Counted from the first letter of the stretch, positions 24,298 through 34,379 are shown. The stretch is DNA of 64,000 bases from Jacaranda mimosifolia (GCA_018894105.1 CM032118.1:26950690-27014689); one strand, 5' to 3'. Translations and numbers: made by a program. Notes: generated by a model not told the origin, from the letters alone.

Positions 24298-24921
24298 TCA
24301 GAAGTATTTTAGACTAGGTTTCCTGCTTTTCTAGAATTCAAATGGAGTGCTTTCTTTATGTTTCAAGGGAGCTCTACTCAGAATATGGCAAGCCGTATTC
24401 AAAGATTTCTCCCACATGTACTTGGGTAGTCCCAAATTCAAAAGCAGACTGTTAATCATGTCTATAAAGGTTATATTCTTTCACTCAGCTATCACATTCG
24501 AAACAGGAGAATAAGGGGTAGTTTCTTCATGAACTATGCTGAAATTCTGACATTATTCATGAAATGGGTTGGATCCATATTCTCCACCCCTATCTAACCT
24601 TAACCGTTTAAGTTTTCTACCAGTTTGTGTTTCGGTTTCATTTTTAAACGTAATGAACTTTTCTAGTGCTTCATTTTTATGTTTTAATAAATAGACATAA
24701 CAGTACCTATTGCTATCATCTATAAAGGTGATAAAGTATCTTTTATTGTCTTTTGTTAAGACCCCATTGAACTCATAAATATCTGTGTGTACTAATTCAA
24801 GAATTTCAATTTGCCTTTCAACCGAGTGGTAAGGCTTTCTAACTTGCCTAGCTTCAGTACAAATTTTACATTTATGACCTTATTCAATTTCATGTTTAGG
24901 AATTAGATTTAAGTTCATCAT
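24298..24921 (-). pseudogene. Element B integrase core, degenerate
   Basis: The minus strand shows the retroviral-type integrase core across several stops. Visible blocks are ELVHTDIYEFNG (first Asp), RYFITFIDDSNRYCYVYLLKHKNEALEKF, a LRLDRGGEYGSNPF block (second Asp) and a VAER-like block reading VIAE (Glu). The D-D-E acidic residues are thus still traceable, but stops occur inside the core. Confidence 0.7.
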
Positions 24922-25423
24922 TCATTTGACAGAACTAAAATTTAAGTGCCTTAAACGACTATGCCAAATAGATGAATTCTCAACAACATTGATAATAAGA
25001 AATTTAGGAAAATCAATTTTAATAGAACCAATAATGTTTTCAACTCGTAACTTGAACAAACCATTGGAAAGATAACCTTTACAAATGGAAGTGCCGTAAT
25101 GTAAAATTACAACTTTATTTGATTTAAAAGAAATTTCATAACCCTCCCTAACTATTACAGAACCGCTAATTATATTTCTTCGAACTGCTGGAACATGATG
25201 TACCCTTTGCAGGGACAGTATGCGCCCTGAAGGAAATTTTAGGTTTATGCATCCTATCCCAAACACTTTGGCTACACTTGAGTTTCCCATTGTCATAGTC
25301 CTTCCGCTAACAAGCTGGTAAGACACATTTTGTTAGCACAAACATGTACTTATCGACAATTGACATGTCTATCAACCAATCATAGGGTTCTTAGATAGAG
25401 AATAATTCGGGTTTGAAAGAAAC
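24922..25423 (-). pseudogene. Element B protease / GAG-pre-integrase region, degenerate
   Basis: The frame at 24922-25326 reads VHHVPAVRRNIISGSVIVREGYEISF (the link from protease) and then SSIWHSRLRHLNFSSVK (GAG-pre-integrase, normally W/LWHxRLGH). Upstream the protease active site should read DSGA after DWLID; here the sequence after that point no longer does, so the protease is dead. Confidence 0.7.
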
Positions 25424-26347
25424 GTGCTCGTCAATGGATGCATCAGGAACTCCAGCTTCATTGGTGTCTCCAACAACTATGTTGACAACTGGTCTAGTAG
25501 ACTGGGCTTTAACCTTGGCTTTCTTGGAGGGACACTCCTTAGCCCAATGCCCATTTTGTCCATAATTTCAGCAAGGCCTGTTTGCCTTAGGTTTCTTATT
25601 ATCTTTGGTTTTTCCTTTATCGATGATTTTAGAGTTCAAGTGCATTTGGTTCATTTTATTGTTGACTTTCTTCTTTCCTAGTATCACATTTGCCTTAGGT
25701 TGATACTCAACAAGAACACTATGAGTTTGATTTCTGTGTTCCTCTTCAATGCTTATGGCGATCATCAGATCATTTAAAGTCAATTTCCCTTTTTGATGCT
25801 TTAGAGTCATGCTAAAACTTTCCCATGACTTGGGGAACTTATCGACAATTGACATGACCATAAATTTCTCAGGAAGTTTCATCTCAACATCAGCCAAGGA
25901 ATGCTCTACATTGATAAGTTCATGTGTCTGTTCAGATACAGACCTGCCCTCAACCATCTGATACTTCAAGAAATTGGAAACCGAATACTTTTCTAGCCCC
26001 TACTCTTCAGTATTGTATTTCCTATCCAATTCATCCTATAAAGACTTAGCCGTATAGGAATCAAAACAATATACATCGAAGAGTGTATCAGACAAAGCTG
26101 ACAGAATCACTCCTTGAACAATTTGATCCCTCATTTTCCATCCAGCTATTTCTTTAGTCTTAAGATTAGTATCAGTTGGTTATGGCATGGTCAACTGAAT
26201 CAACAAAAGAAGACCTTTCATCGTCAGCCAAATTTTCATGTGTTGTTGCCAACGCTTAAAATACTGGCCCGAGAATTTTTTCGATAGTCCTGAAAGGTCA
26301 ACTTTTGCTGACACCATATCGCCAACAACATAAGAAGTTGAACCCAT
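25424..26347 (-). pseudogene. Element B gag, degenerate, with broken zinc knuckle
   Basis: The likely start codon is at 26345-26347 (MGSTSYVVGDMVSAKVD...). The best-preserved frame (25568-25969) has KYQMVEGRSVSEQTHELINVEHSLADVEMKL and SWESFSMTLKHQKGKLTLNDLMIAISIEEEHR, a copia gag (UBN2-type) pattern. In the nucleocapsid knuckle near 25,535-25,575 a stop replaces the expected aromatic residue and the second Cys is Tyr; G-H and the final Cys remain. The start and the middle are joined only by frameshifts. Confidence 0.75.
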
Positions 26348-26457
26348 TTCAGATTTCTAAAGAAAAGATAAAAATCCTAAAGCAGGATATCTAATCAGAA
26401 ATCTCGACAAAATTTATAGCAGATAAATGACACACATAATGTTCATTTCTTCAAGAT
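26345..26457 (-). other. Element B leader with a self-complementary segment at the primer position
   Basis: About 110 bases separate the 5' LTR from gag. On the minus strand CTTGAAGAAATGAAC (26441-26455) lies within about 4 bases of the LTR end, where a primer-binding site is expected. It is not a tRNA-Met-type site. It is the exact reverse complement of GTTCATTTCTTCAAG in the 3' LTR on the same strand (20901-20915). A pyrimidine-rich acceptor (TTTTCTTTAG, 26357) follows just before the gag ATG. Confidence 0.6.
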
Positions 26458-26459
26458 AG

Positions 26460-27762
26460 TGACTCAAGAATACTAACAAAATGTAGTAGGGAAACGATAT
26501 AATGCATGTAAAGCAATTCAGATTATCAATTGTGAGTTTGAAACATATAATCAAAAGAATAACGTGCGTATTTATCAAATTATAAATTTAAGTATAATAG
26601 GCATAATACGAATTTTACATTCAACATGATCAAGGCATAATAGAATTCACATATTCAACATGATCAAGGCATAACATAATTCATATATTCAACGGGATAC
26701 GATATCCGAAAAAGCCAAAAAAAACTACATAACAAATCGAGGCATCAAAATAGAAAGAACATGCGATCAGATTACGTAATTTAAAATAGGAAATTAAAGA
26801 AACTTATCTAAAGATCCTGTATCATAACAGAATCAATCAGATGACCAAATCACAGATGAATTTTGTTTGCCTTGAAGAAACGAATGCCCCAACTCACTGG
26901 TGCAACAGGTACAATACTGCTCCTCCTAGGATAAGATGGTCTAGAATGATCAACTGCACTCCTTCTCGTTCACCTCAAACAGTAACTTAGTTCACCATTA
27001 CCGAAATCAGATAGCCGAACTCAATCGAAGATAGAGAGATATGAGAGAGGATACGTGAGTACGCAAGAAAGGAGAAAGACTATGTTGGTGTATAAAGTCT
27101 ACCAGGGACGGACTCTTATATAGAGGAAATTAGGGTCGGCTACGTTTAAAGGCCTTAACACATTTATGGGCTTTAACTGACTGTTGAACCCTAATTAAAA
27201 GCGGCTAGGGTTTTTACTTGGTCAAACCCTAACATCCGCAGCTATGATCTCCAATTAGGGTTACTTGGTCAAATCTTAATATCCAATCAAGCCCACTAAG
27301 TAAAAATTCCAATTGAATTTTGTCCAAAAAGATAAGACTGAGATTGAGACAATTTGCCCTAACGCCCACGCTCGGATCCAAATTCGGGCCGAGTGGCACG
27401 TGTGTGGTCCACCCATATGAACCCCCTAATGAATACTTTTAGCAAGCATTCATTCTTAAGCTCAATATATACTGGTCCACACTTGTTTATAAAATCAATG
27501 TGGGACAAGTGAAGGGTTGAAATAACCTTTTAACTCTTCCACTTAGTTTTATAAGGCCCAAACTAGTCTCCACTTTGTTAAAGTTCCTATGTGGGTCAAA
27601 ATCAATTTATAGCACTTAACCATTTTTCCTCCTCTATTTTTAGCACTATCATTATCTTTGGATTCCAACCTAATTGGCATCCATCCAAATACAATTTCTC
27701 TCCTTTTTTTTTAAACATGTAATTAGACTAATATAAGGAGTTACATTATGCCAATTACAACA
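26460..27762 (-). mobile_element. 5' LTR of element B
   Basis: 1,303 bp, TG...CA on the plus strand, highly similar to 20526-21794. It has a 34-bp tandem duplication at 26620-26687 that accounts for the whole length difference. TATA box CTATATAAG on the minus strand lies at 27115-27122. The equivalent of the complementary 15-mer (26871-26885) has two mismatches in this copy. Confidence 0.9.
27115..27122 (-). promoter_or_regulatory. TATA box of element B 5' LTR
   Basis: TATATAAG on the minus strand, identical in both LTRs (also 21146-21153) and followed by a pyrimidine-rich stretch, as expected for a retrotransposon core promoter. Confidence 0.6.
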
Positions 27763-27767
27763 TATTT
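27763..27767. other. Target-site duplication, right copy (TATTT)
   Basis: Exact copy of 20521-20525, directly after the CA end of element B. Confidence 0.8.
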
Positions 27768-28440
27768 CCTAAATTGTAATCAGTTAAAAGTGTATATAGG
27801 CTAAATGTATAAATATGCAAGTTGAGTATTTTCCTTCTTCCATCTTCTAGATTCAATTACTATGCTTGTAATAGTTTTAAACTTCTATTAGTTTATAAGT
27901 TAGCATTAAGGCCTATTACAAACAATCTTAAGTTGTTGCCATATAGGCACATACTCAATTATTTATACTACTAATAAAGCGTGAGGACCTTAGTGATATG
28001 TTTTTGAGTGTTGAGACTAAAATACCTTTAATTTTTAATTTATATCCTTATAACTGCATAAACAACTACGACTTACTTTATCCCACTACCACCATTTCAT
28101 ATGCCTACTTTATAAGCAAAAGATATTTGAATAAAAGTGGTTTGTAGTTTGCAGAGTTTCATATGCAATTCAAAATACCAACTATTTTATATATTAGACG
28201 CGCATTTATTAAACAACATAAAAATTATAATAAAAATTTTTATACATGTATTTTACATATGTATGTGTAAACATATTAAATTTTTGACCAATTGAGAAGT
28301 GACACATGTAAAATAATATATTAAATATTAATTTAAAATTTTCTATTTAAATTTTGGGATATATTAAATTTAATTCCAAAAGATAAATAGTTGATTTTAA
28401 TTAATAATTTAGTATTTATTTTATATTCAAATCAAGTATT
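27768..28440 (+). mobile_element. Rest of the interrupted older LTR, then AT-rich sequence
   Basis: The first 100-150 bases (TGTATATAGGC, a TATAAATA run, then a pyrimidine-rich stretch with TTCAATTACTATGC) look like the U3/R part of a copia LTR. They would continue 20469-20525 if element B were removed. The end of that LTR is not clear. From about 27,950 to 28,440 the sequence is AT-rich with no gene seen. Confidence 0.4.
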
Positions 28441-28644
28441 GACACGTGTCAAAAATGGAGTGTCTGCATCAATGGACCAATCAAATCAAAGATATTTCAT
28501 ATTGATATTATCTTTTGATGTTTGATATTATCAAATCAAATATATCTTATAATATATCTTGTTTTTGATATTATCTTATCAAAGAGATAATCTTTGAAGG
28601 AGTTCAAGTCAATCAAAAGTCTTCCATCAAACACCTATATAAAG
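28441..28644 (+). promoter_or_regulatory. Promoter-like region: G-box palindrome, CCAAT and TATA
   Basis: A perfect palindrome GACACGTGTC (G-box core CACGTG) lies at 28441-28450, CCAAT at about 28,477, and TATATAAAG at 28636-28644, 42 bases before the first ATG of the downstream frame. Between them are repeated GATATTATC-type motifs. The combination is a good RNA polymerase II promoter layout, for either a small host gene or an LTR. Confidence 0.45.
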
Positions 28645-28685
28645 AGGTGATTCCTGCTCATTTGACACAACACAAATTCCAGCAG

Positions 28686-29027
28686 ATGAGAGAAACTTTG
28701 AAGAAATCCAGCAATTTTCTCAAACAAATTCAAGGAGATCCAGACGTTCAAGGCATTCTTCAAGGAATTCATATTCTTTTGGCGTTTGATTCGAGATTAA
28801 GGTGCGAAGCCCTCGAATTGGCGTTATTTTTATTCAATGAGATCCACAACGTTCAAGGCGTTCTTCGTGAAATCCATATATTTTTAGCGTTTGATTTGAG
28901 ATTAAGGTGCGAAGCACTCGAATTAGCGTTATTCCATTCGAATCAAATTCAAAGGAGATCCACGGCGTTTAAAGCGTTTTTCGTGGAGCTCAAGATTATA
29001 TTTGGAAGAAAAGAATCAGAGGATTAG
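28686..29027 (+). CDS. Unrecognised 113-residue ORF with an internal tandem repeat
   Basis: This is the first ATG downstream of a well-placed TATA box. The frame could be opened further upstream only without an ATG. The protein is made mostly of two near-identical blocks of 35 residues (VQGILQGIHILLAFDSRLRC and VQGVLREIHIFLAFDLRLRC, each followed by EALELALF), encoded by a 105-bp tandem repeat, plus a third, partial copy. The repeats are amphipathic and probably helical. No known domain is recognised. The DNA could instead be a repeat in the R region of an unidentified LTR or an endogenous pararetroviral leader, in which case the frame is incidental. A splice-acceptor-like TTTTTGCAG follows at about 29,118. 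Confidence 0.3.
   Translation: MRETLKKSSNFLKQIQGDPDVQGILQGIHILLAFDSRLRCEALELALFLFNEIHNVQGVLREIHIFLAFDLRLRCEALELALFHSNQIQRRSTAFKAFFVELKIIFGRKESED
28746..28990 (+). repeat. 105-116 bp tandem repeat, about 2.3 copies
   Basis: The motif GTTCAAGGCRTTCTTC starts at 28746 and 28851 (period 105) and a variant starts at 28967 (period 116). Copies 1 and 2 are very similar over their full length, including GAGATTAAGGTGCGAAGC. The period is a multiple of three between the first two copies. Confidence 0.8.
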
Positions 29028-29870
29028 ATTAGAGATAGAATCCACAGTTGATTAATTAATTTTGATTTTATTTTATTTGTACATTTTTTTCTTGTTTTGT
29101 AATTTTAATTTTTGCAGACAAGAAAGTTTGTTGTTATCGTATGTACATTTATTGTGCTTTAATATTTGATGCAAGCATCGAGTGTGTATATACATTTATA
29201 TGTATGTACGTTTATTTGATCACTAATCTGAATAACTGCACGACGTGGATGTTGAGTCCTGGACAAGAACCGAAGTACCTACCTTTGTGGATATTAACTT
29301 TGCAGACGGACCCTGTTACTCGTTGTTCATGAAATATGATTTTTGTTTTTTGTTTTTTGTTTTTTTCCGTTGCCTCTTAACGATATCCAGAAACGAGTTC
29401 CAATTTGATTAGACATCATAGCATTTGCTTTATGTTACTCAAATTGATGAACTGAAAATGAGAAACTGAGAGGTTCTGCCCAACACTTCCATTTAAAGAA
29501 AAACAAAATCACTAAAAGAAAAATGAAATCCGTCGTCATGTGCAAAATAAATTTTGAAGCAGAGTACATATATTTTTTTCCTCCCCACATGGGTACAAAT
29601 AGATAAACAGAAATTAATCCCCAATGCATATTGCTAACATCAAGAAATGAAATAACCGAGAACCTGAGCTATTGCTGACATCGAAAAATAAAATAACGAG
29701 AATCTGACTAACAGACCAAGGTGCCGAAGTAAGCTAACTTAGTGATGGTCACTGCAAATATTCTGCTCAAGCAGAAAATCATTTACAAATATACATATGA
29801 AATAATAACAAGGTAAGTTGATTACATATAGAAGCTCAACATTACAAGTCATCACTTGACTTAAGTTGGA
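29028..29870. other. Intergenic, 3' side of LCNP; no gene seen
   Basis: T-rich stretches and poly-T/G runs (29,340-29,367) are present. The last part (about 29,700-29,870) is probably the LCNP 3' UTR on the minus strand. Short frames at 29141-29332 and 29435-29629 show no family features. Confidence 0.4.
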
Positions 29871-32800
29871 TCACTGCTTGAAGTAAAGCTCAAAAAGCTT
29901 CTTCAGAGTATCAAAAACACTGGTAAACGGATTAAGCTCAACAGGGGCTTTTAGTTGTAGATCAGGAAATTGGTTGGTCAGAGCTCGTTGCATCCCAGAC
30001 ATGGACATCATTGCTGCTAGCTGACTATTTGACATCACCTCACAGTCCTGTGGAGTATTCTTGATTTTTCTGGTATCATACCCAAAAGTTGCTAAATAAG
30101 ATTTATACTTCTCAATGAATTCCGGTCCAGGGTCAGGTGTCCTTGAATATATCTGAAATGCTGTCATTAGTAATTGATGAATAATAAAACTGATGAACTC
30201 AGATGATCAATGGATTTAACTTGTTAAAAATAGAGATTGGACGAAAATCCATGAAACATGAACAACCACAGTCAATTATTACAATATAAGTTAAGATAGT
30301 GCTCAGCAAGCTCAAATGTATCTGGAACAGGATGACTTTCAGACAACTTGGTGGTGAGCAACTAAGATTAAGAATTTGGACATTGGTGGGCAGCTTCCAG
30401 TTCTCACATAGTTTTTCAGTACTGTTAATGTAATACATCATCAATCTGTGTACAAAAGTAACAGGAACAACAGGAATTGCATGCTTTTAACTTGCCTTGG
30501 ATACTGCATTAATCATTTTGGGTGAAATAGAATAGACAGGTACGAGTAGTTAATCTTAAGCTGACGTCTCAATCACATTTGTGGCCCAGAGAGTGGACTG
30601 AGCATCATATTTAAGATCACTATATTAGGAAACAATCACTGCATTTTCTATAGCATATATAACTTCTTTGACATTTCTAGCATACAGATAATGTAACAGA
30701 TTTGCTATTTTCTTTTATGTGGTCAAATCCTTGCAGATCAACAGTGAATTTGAAGATGCTGAATTGAAAAAAGGTTCTCTCAACACAAATAAAAGACATT
30801 CATAGATAAGCCTGTTCCTTTTTTCTTAACCCCACTCCAACTAATAGGCAAAGGACAACAACTTAGGAGTCGACCCAAGATTTATATAAAAAATCTGTAA
30901 ATGTCCAATACAAATAAATGTCAAGCTTCAAGTGATTGCATTTTGCATATAAAACGCAGTGGCCAGAGGAAGTTCTCAGAAAAATGAAATGTGTCGAAGA
31001 GAGAGCACGCACAAGCATACCTGTATGAAACTTCTGTCCTTAGCTCCAGAAACAAGGGCATAACTGTCATAATCAGTTGCTATCACATCATAAGGTTCCT
31101 TGGGAATGAATGGCAAAGTAGGAAACCGGAGATAACACTTCTCCTTGATCATCTCCTGCCTTTCTAGGTCAGTTTCATTTTTATCCTTATCTTCTTGAGA
31201 AAGGCATTGAACCTTTCCCCTTATACCGGTAATATAACCAGCAGGCCCTCCATGAACACAGAAGGTATCAACCTGGATTGCAGGTGTATCCATATCAAAT
31301 GTATAAATGCCCTGCAATTTTGTAGAACGAAATAATCTGGCAGTCAGGCCACATTTCTGTTCAGAGTGCACAACTGAAAAAGATCAGACAAAGCTTCTAA
31401 CTTTACCCTCCCCCTCCCCACCCCCACCCCCCAACCCAAACCAATTATGTAGGTGACCTAATACATCATTTTTCTTTTTCATCTGTATGATCTCACCTGC
31501 CCTTAATATGTGGTTTGGGGAGTACAAAACTTAGATATGCCAATAGTTATCTTGGAGGGCCTCATCTTTGTCAACAAGTTTATCGTAAGAAAGAACGTCG
31601 TGTAGCATGCATTCAGCAAACAGCAACTAGCCAACATAAGGGTTTGGAGCATATTTTATTTCTGGGAAAATGTTTAACAGTTAAATATTCATCACAAGCT
31701 TCCTTTTAGTTTCTAGCTTTTCCAGTTACCTGAGTGCAGTGGCAATCTTCTTGACCTTGTCCAGCAAACCCACGTTTAAGAGAAGCTACTTCAAACCATC
31801 TTCCAGCATATCTGGCTGGATCGAAGTTCTTCACAGTCATGCCTCTCATCATCATAAGCATTCCATTTCCCTCATCATTGTTCAGAGGAAGACTTAGCTT
31901 GTCTGTAGCACTTGCAAGCTGGCATACATAGTCATGAGAGAGATTTGTTGCAGTAGCCTGCCCAATAGAAGTAAATATCTTCAGCCTCAAATGGATGCCT
32001 TTTCTTTTCATTCACTTATTTGCGTGAGATCAATGATGTGAAAAAGATAATCTGATGAAAAGTTGCCACAACAAAATACTTTAGACAGACCTACCTGTCT
32101 AGGTAGCAGAATCAAAAATTCATTTTCATTGAAGTTAGTAACTTAATACAAAACCAGAAAGACAGATGTAGGCTGGAAGTCCTACTATGTAACAAGGATG
32201 ATAATGCAGTAAGTCTAGGAAAATAATACAACATTTCTTTCTTATAACCCTAAAATCTTTCAAAGAACATAAGACAGCAGTAGTACTGAAATTTCATCAC
32301 TAAGTTTGAGAACTAGGTTTTATCATTTGCCCCATCATATTTTCGATGTTTGGATCACATAAATCAATCCCTGCTAGTTGGCATAATTTAGCCATATCCA
32401 GAAGCCGAAAGTTTTACATGTAGAGTTGAAGGCATGGCTTATTAATGAAGCATTGATATACAAGATATAGCACTGACCAGGTTTGTCTGAGATAGCAATA
32501 GTATTGATGCTGCAAGACCTGATATTGTTTGTTTAATGCCAACCTTGATGGATATAGAGTTGTATGTCTCTTTGCTTGGCATTCCCCTACTAGTAAAAGA
32601 CAACATATATTGCAGTCAATGAAACACAGAGATAAGCCATGAGCCAGATAAAAACACTATGTACAGAGTCCAAAGACAAACTCTTAGATAGAGATATGTA
32701 TTAAATTAAACCGTATCAGTTATCACCCCATCCAGCTGTGGCACAATGGTATTTCCAGTTTGGCAAAATAGTAATATTATAATGGTTCATTAGAAGTCAG

Positions 32801-33320
32801 TCAAATAGTCAATCACTGCAGTTACTTCTTTACACATTAGAAGGTTAGGTAAACATCACCAGAAGGATCCAACTATCAGCCCCAAGTCTAGAGAGGGATA
32901 AATCCAAAAGAGCCAGAAAATTTACAAAAATTAGCTTATGAAATCTCAAGAACAACACATATTGCTTCAGCAGAACATCAGCATTGCTTTTGGAACAGAA
33001 GATCTTCCAAGCTAATTAATTCCAATTCTACAGCTCTCAATTCCAAGCATTAACACCCAATATAAAAGGAAACTGACAGAACACTGAAAAAGTTTAAAAA
33101 CAATAAATTAATCCCAAAATACTCTGTTAATGAGATAAAGGCATAGAATCAATGACGATTGATCATACCAAAATGGGCCAATCAAATCTTGAGGAAATGT
33201 AAAGTGGAGCAGATATGGGAGAGAGAGGTGAGAATGGTACCTGGGCAGACGAGGAGAGTGCGGCTGAAGTATTACAGGTGGTGATTGTGCTGCCACTAGA
33301 TTACGACATTGGTACACCAT
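29871..33320 (-). CDS. LCNP: Chloroplastic lipocalin LCNP/CHL
   Basis: Five exons on the minus strand: 33241-33320, 32478-32586, 31730-31957, 31021-31311 and 29871-30152. All introns are GT-AG; the first splits a codon in phase 2 and the others are phase 0. The product is 329 residues (Arabidopsis CHL is about 350). It is a lumenal lipocalin protecting thylakoid lipids and required, with SOQ1 and ROQH1, for sustained antenna quenching (qH). Residues 1 to about 45 look like a transit peptide. A hydrophobic run at 48-62 ending ATA (64-66) fits a lumen-targeting signal. The mature part has the lipocalin motif ARYAGRWFEVAS (GxW at 115-117), Cys at 75, 135 and 137, and the second motif VIATDYDSYAL (about 215-225). 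C-terminal QDCEV and the family end FDTLKKLFELYFKQ are intact. Exon 2 is not in any long open frame and was found from the splice sites and the SGLAASILLLSQT block. Confidence 0.93.
31406..31432 (-). promoter_or_regulatory. G-quadruplex motif in LCNP intron 3 (sense strand)
   Basis: Five G-runs of 6, 5, 4, 5 and 3 separated by single bases lie on the minus (coding) strand, about 95 nt upstream of the intron's 3' splice site. It fits the G-quadruplex pattern with very short loops and would be present in the pre-mRNA. Confidence 0.75.
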
Positions 33321-33690
33321 TTTTCGGATTATTAAGCTGGAGTTATTGATTTTTGAAACCCAGATTTGGAATGTTTACAAGGTTGACTGGCCTTCGGATA
33401 AACTTTGCATATATCAAGTTTTACGATTTTTTGTTTGTGCAGAGTGTCGGAACAGCCACTGATTAAGCGGACAACAAACGGTTAAGCTCTCCCAACTTCC
33501 GCCTGATTTTAGCTTTTACCGATTACTCACTGCCTTTCATTTTCTCTCTATATTACGGCGTCGTTTACAGACCTATTACTCTTTCGTTTTCATCTTTTCT
33601 TGAGGTTCTTGGTTAGTGTTGCGACCCGAGTCTCTAGTCGTCGGTTTGCAACAGTCCCTCTCTCACCAGAAGCATCAATCATTTTGGGTA
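33321..33690 (-). promoter_or_regulatory. LCNP upstream region
   Basis: 5' UTR and promoter of LCNP by position. A weak TATA-like run (TAATATAGAG on the minus strand, about 33,546-33,555) lies some 230 bp upstream of the ATG. No other control site is recognised. Confidence 0.35.
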
Positions 33691-34379
33691 GACCCAGCGA
33701 TTGGGTACTCATGGTGACCTCATGAGTAATAACTTGTTAGATAAATTTATTCATTTTTTTATTGAATACGGGATAATATACATATTACTCATGAGAATGA
33801 GCAACACGCAACCCATGGGTCCATAATAATTTTTTTTTTAAATATTTAAAAATAAATTAATATCTATCTTGTAATTTATATGATATTATTAAAATATTAA
33901 CTAAAAAAACTATCAATTTATTACATTGAATAAATACTTAAAGCATATTAATAACATTATAGTTTAAAACTTACAATTTAAGTATTCAAAATTCACCAAA
34001 TTTAAGATACATTAATTCAAATTTAAATTTCATTATATGCCAATTTTTTTTTGAATTAAATATTTAAATATCACTTAAAGATTATTGTCCTTGTAGAAAA
34101 ATATGTTACATCCGTGAGAATATGCACAACAAATTATTCATCATGACTTGAATACATAGATAACTACTATTTGGGAAGGGCTTTTTGTTGTATACTATTT
34201 TGTATTTAGAGTATTGCTTTAGGCTATAAGTTAATGTAGTTTATTATAATTTTTTATTTACAAAATTTAAAATTAAAATTTAGATTAAAAAATTTTAAAA
34301 TATAAATATATATATATATGGATAACACATGAGTACCCGTGGGTTGGGCAAAAAAACAATGAGTAATTTTGGGTGAGTA
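33691..34379. repeat. AT-rich segment flanked by inverted GGGTACTCATG motifs
   Basis: GGGTACTCATG occurs on the plus strand near 33,705 and on the minus strand near 34,330, about 630 bp apart, with further GGGT/ACCC copies close by. The interior is very AT-rich and has no gene. The pattern resembles subterminal repeats of a non-autonomous hAT element, but I could not identify clean termini. Confidence 0.35.

Larger units (their letters stand above)
20526..27762 (-). mobile_element. Element B: full-length, inactive Ty1/copia element, second family
   Basis: A 7.24 kb element on the minus strand with LTRs of 1,269 bp (20526-21794) and 1,303 bp (26460-27762) and a 5-bp target duplication TATTT. 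Domain order gag, protease, integrase, RT, RNase H is that of Ty1/copia. The gag resembles plant Tork-like gags (lineage not proven). All domains have stops or frameshifts. The leader between LTR and gag is only about 110 bases and has no recognisable tRNA primer site; instead it carries a segment complementary to the LTR. It sits inside the 3' LTR of an older copia remnant. Confidence 0.9.

Noticed and set aside
28647..28685. Longer version of the repeat ORF starting at 28647
   Set aside because: The codon at 28647 is GTG. The first ATG is at 28686 and fits the TATA box better, so the shorter frame was used.
29141..29332. 63-codon plus-strand frame after the repeat ORF
   Set aside because: No conserved features and no supporting context; left as non-coding.
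30199..30444. 81-codon minus-strand open frame
   Set aside because: It lies wholly within the last intron of LCNP, whose splice sites and flanking coding sequence are clear.
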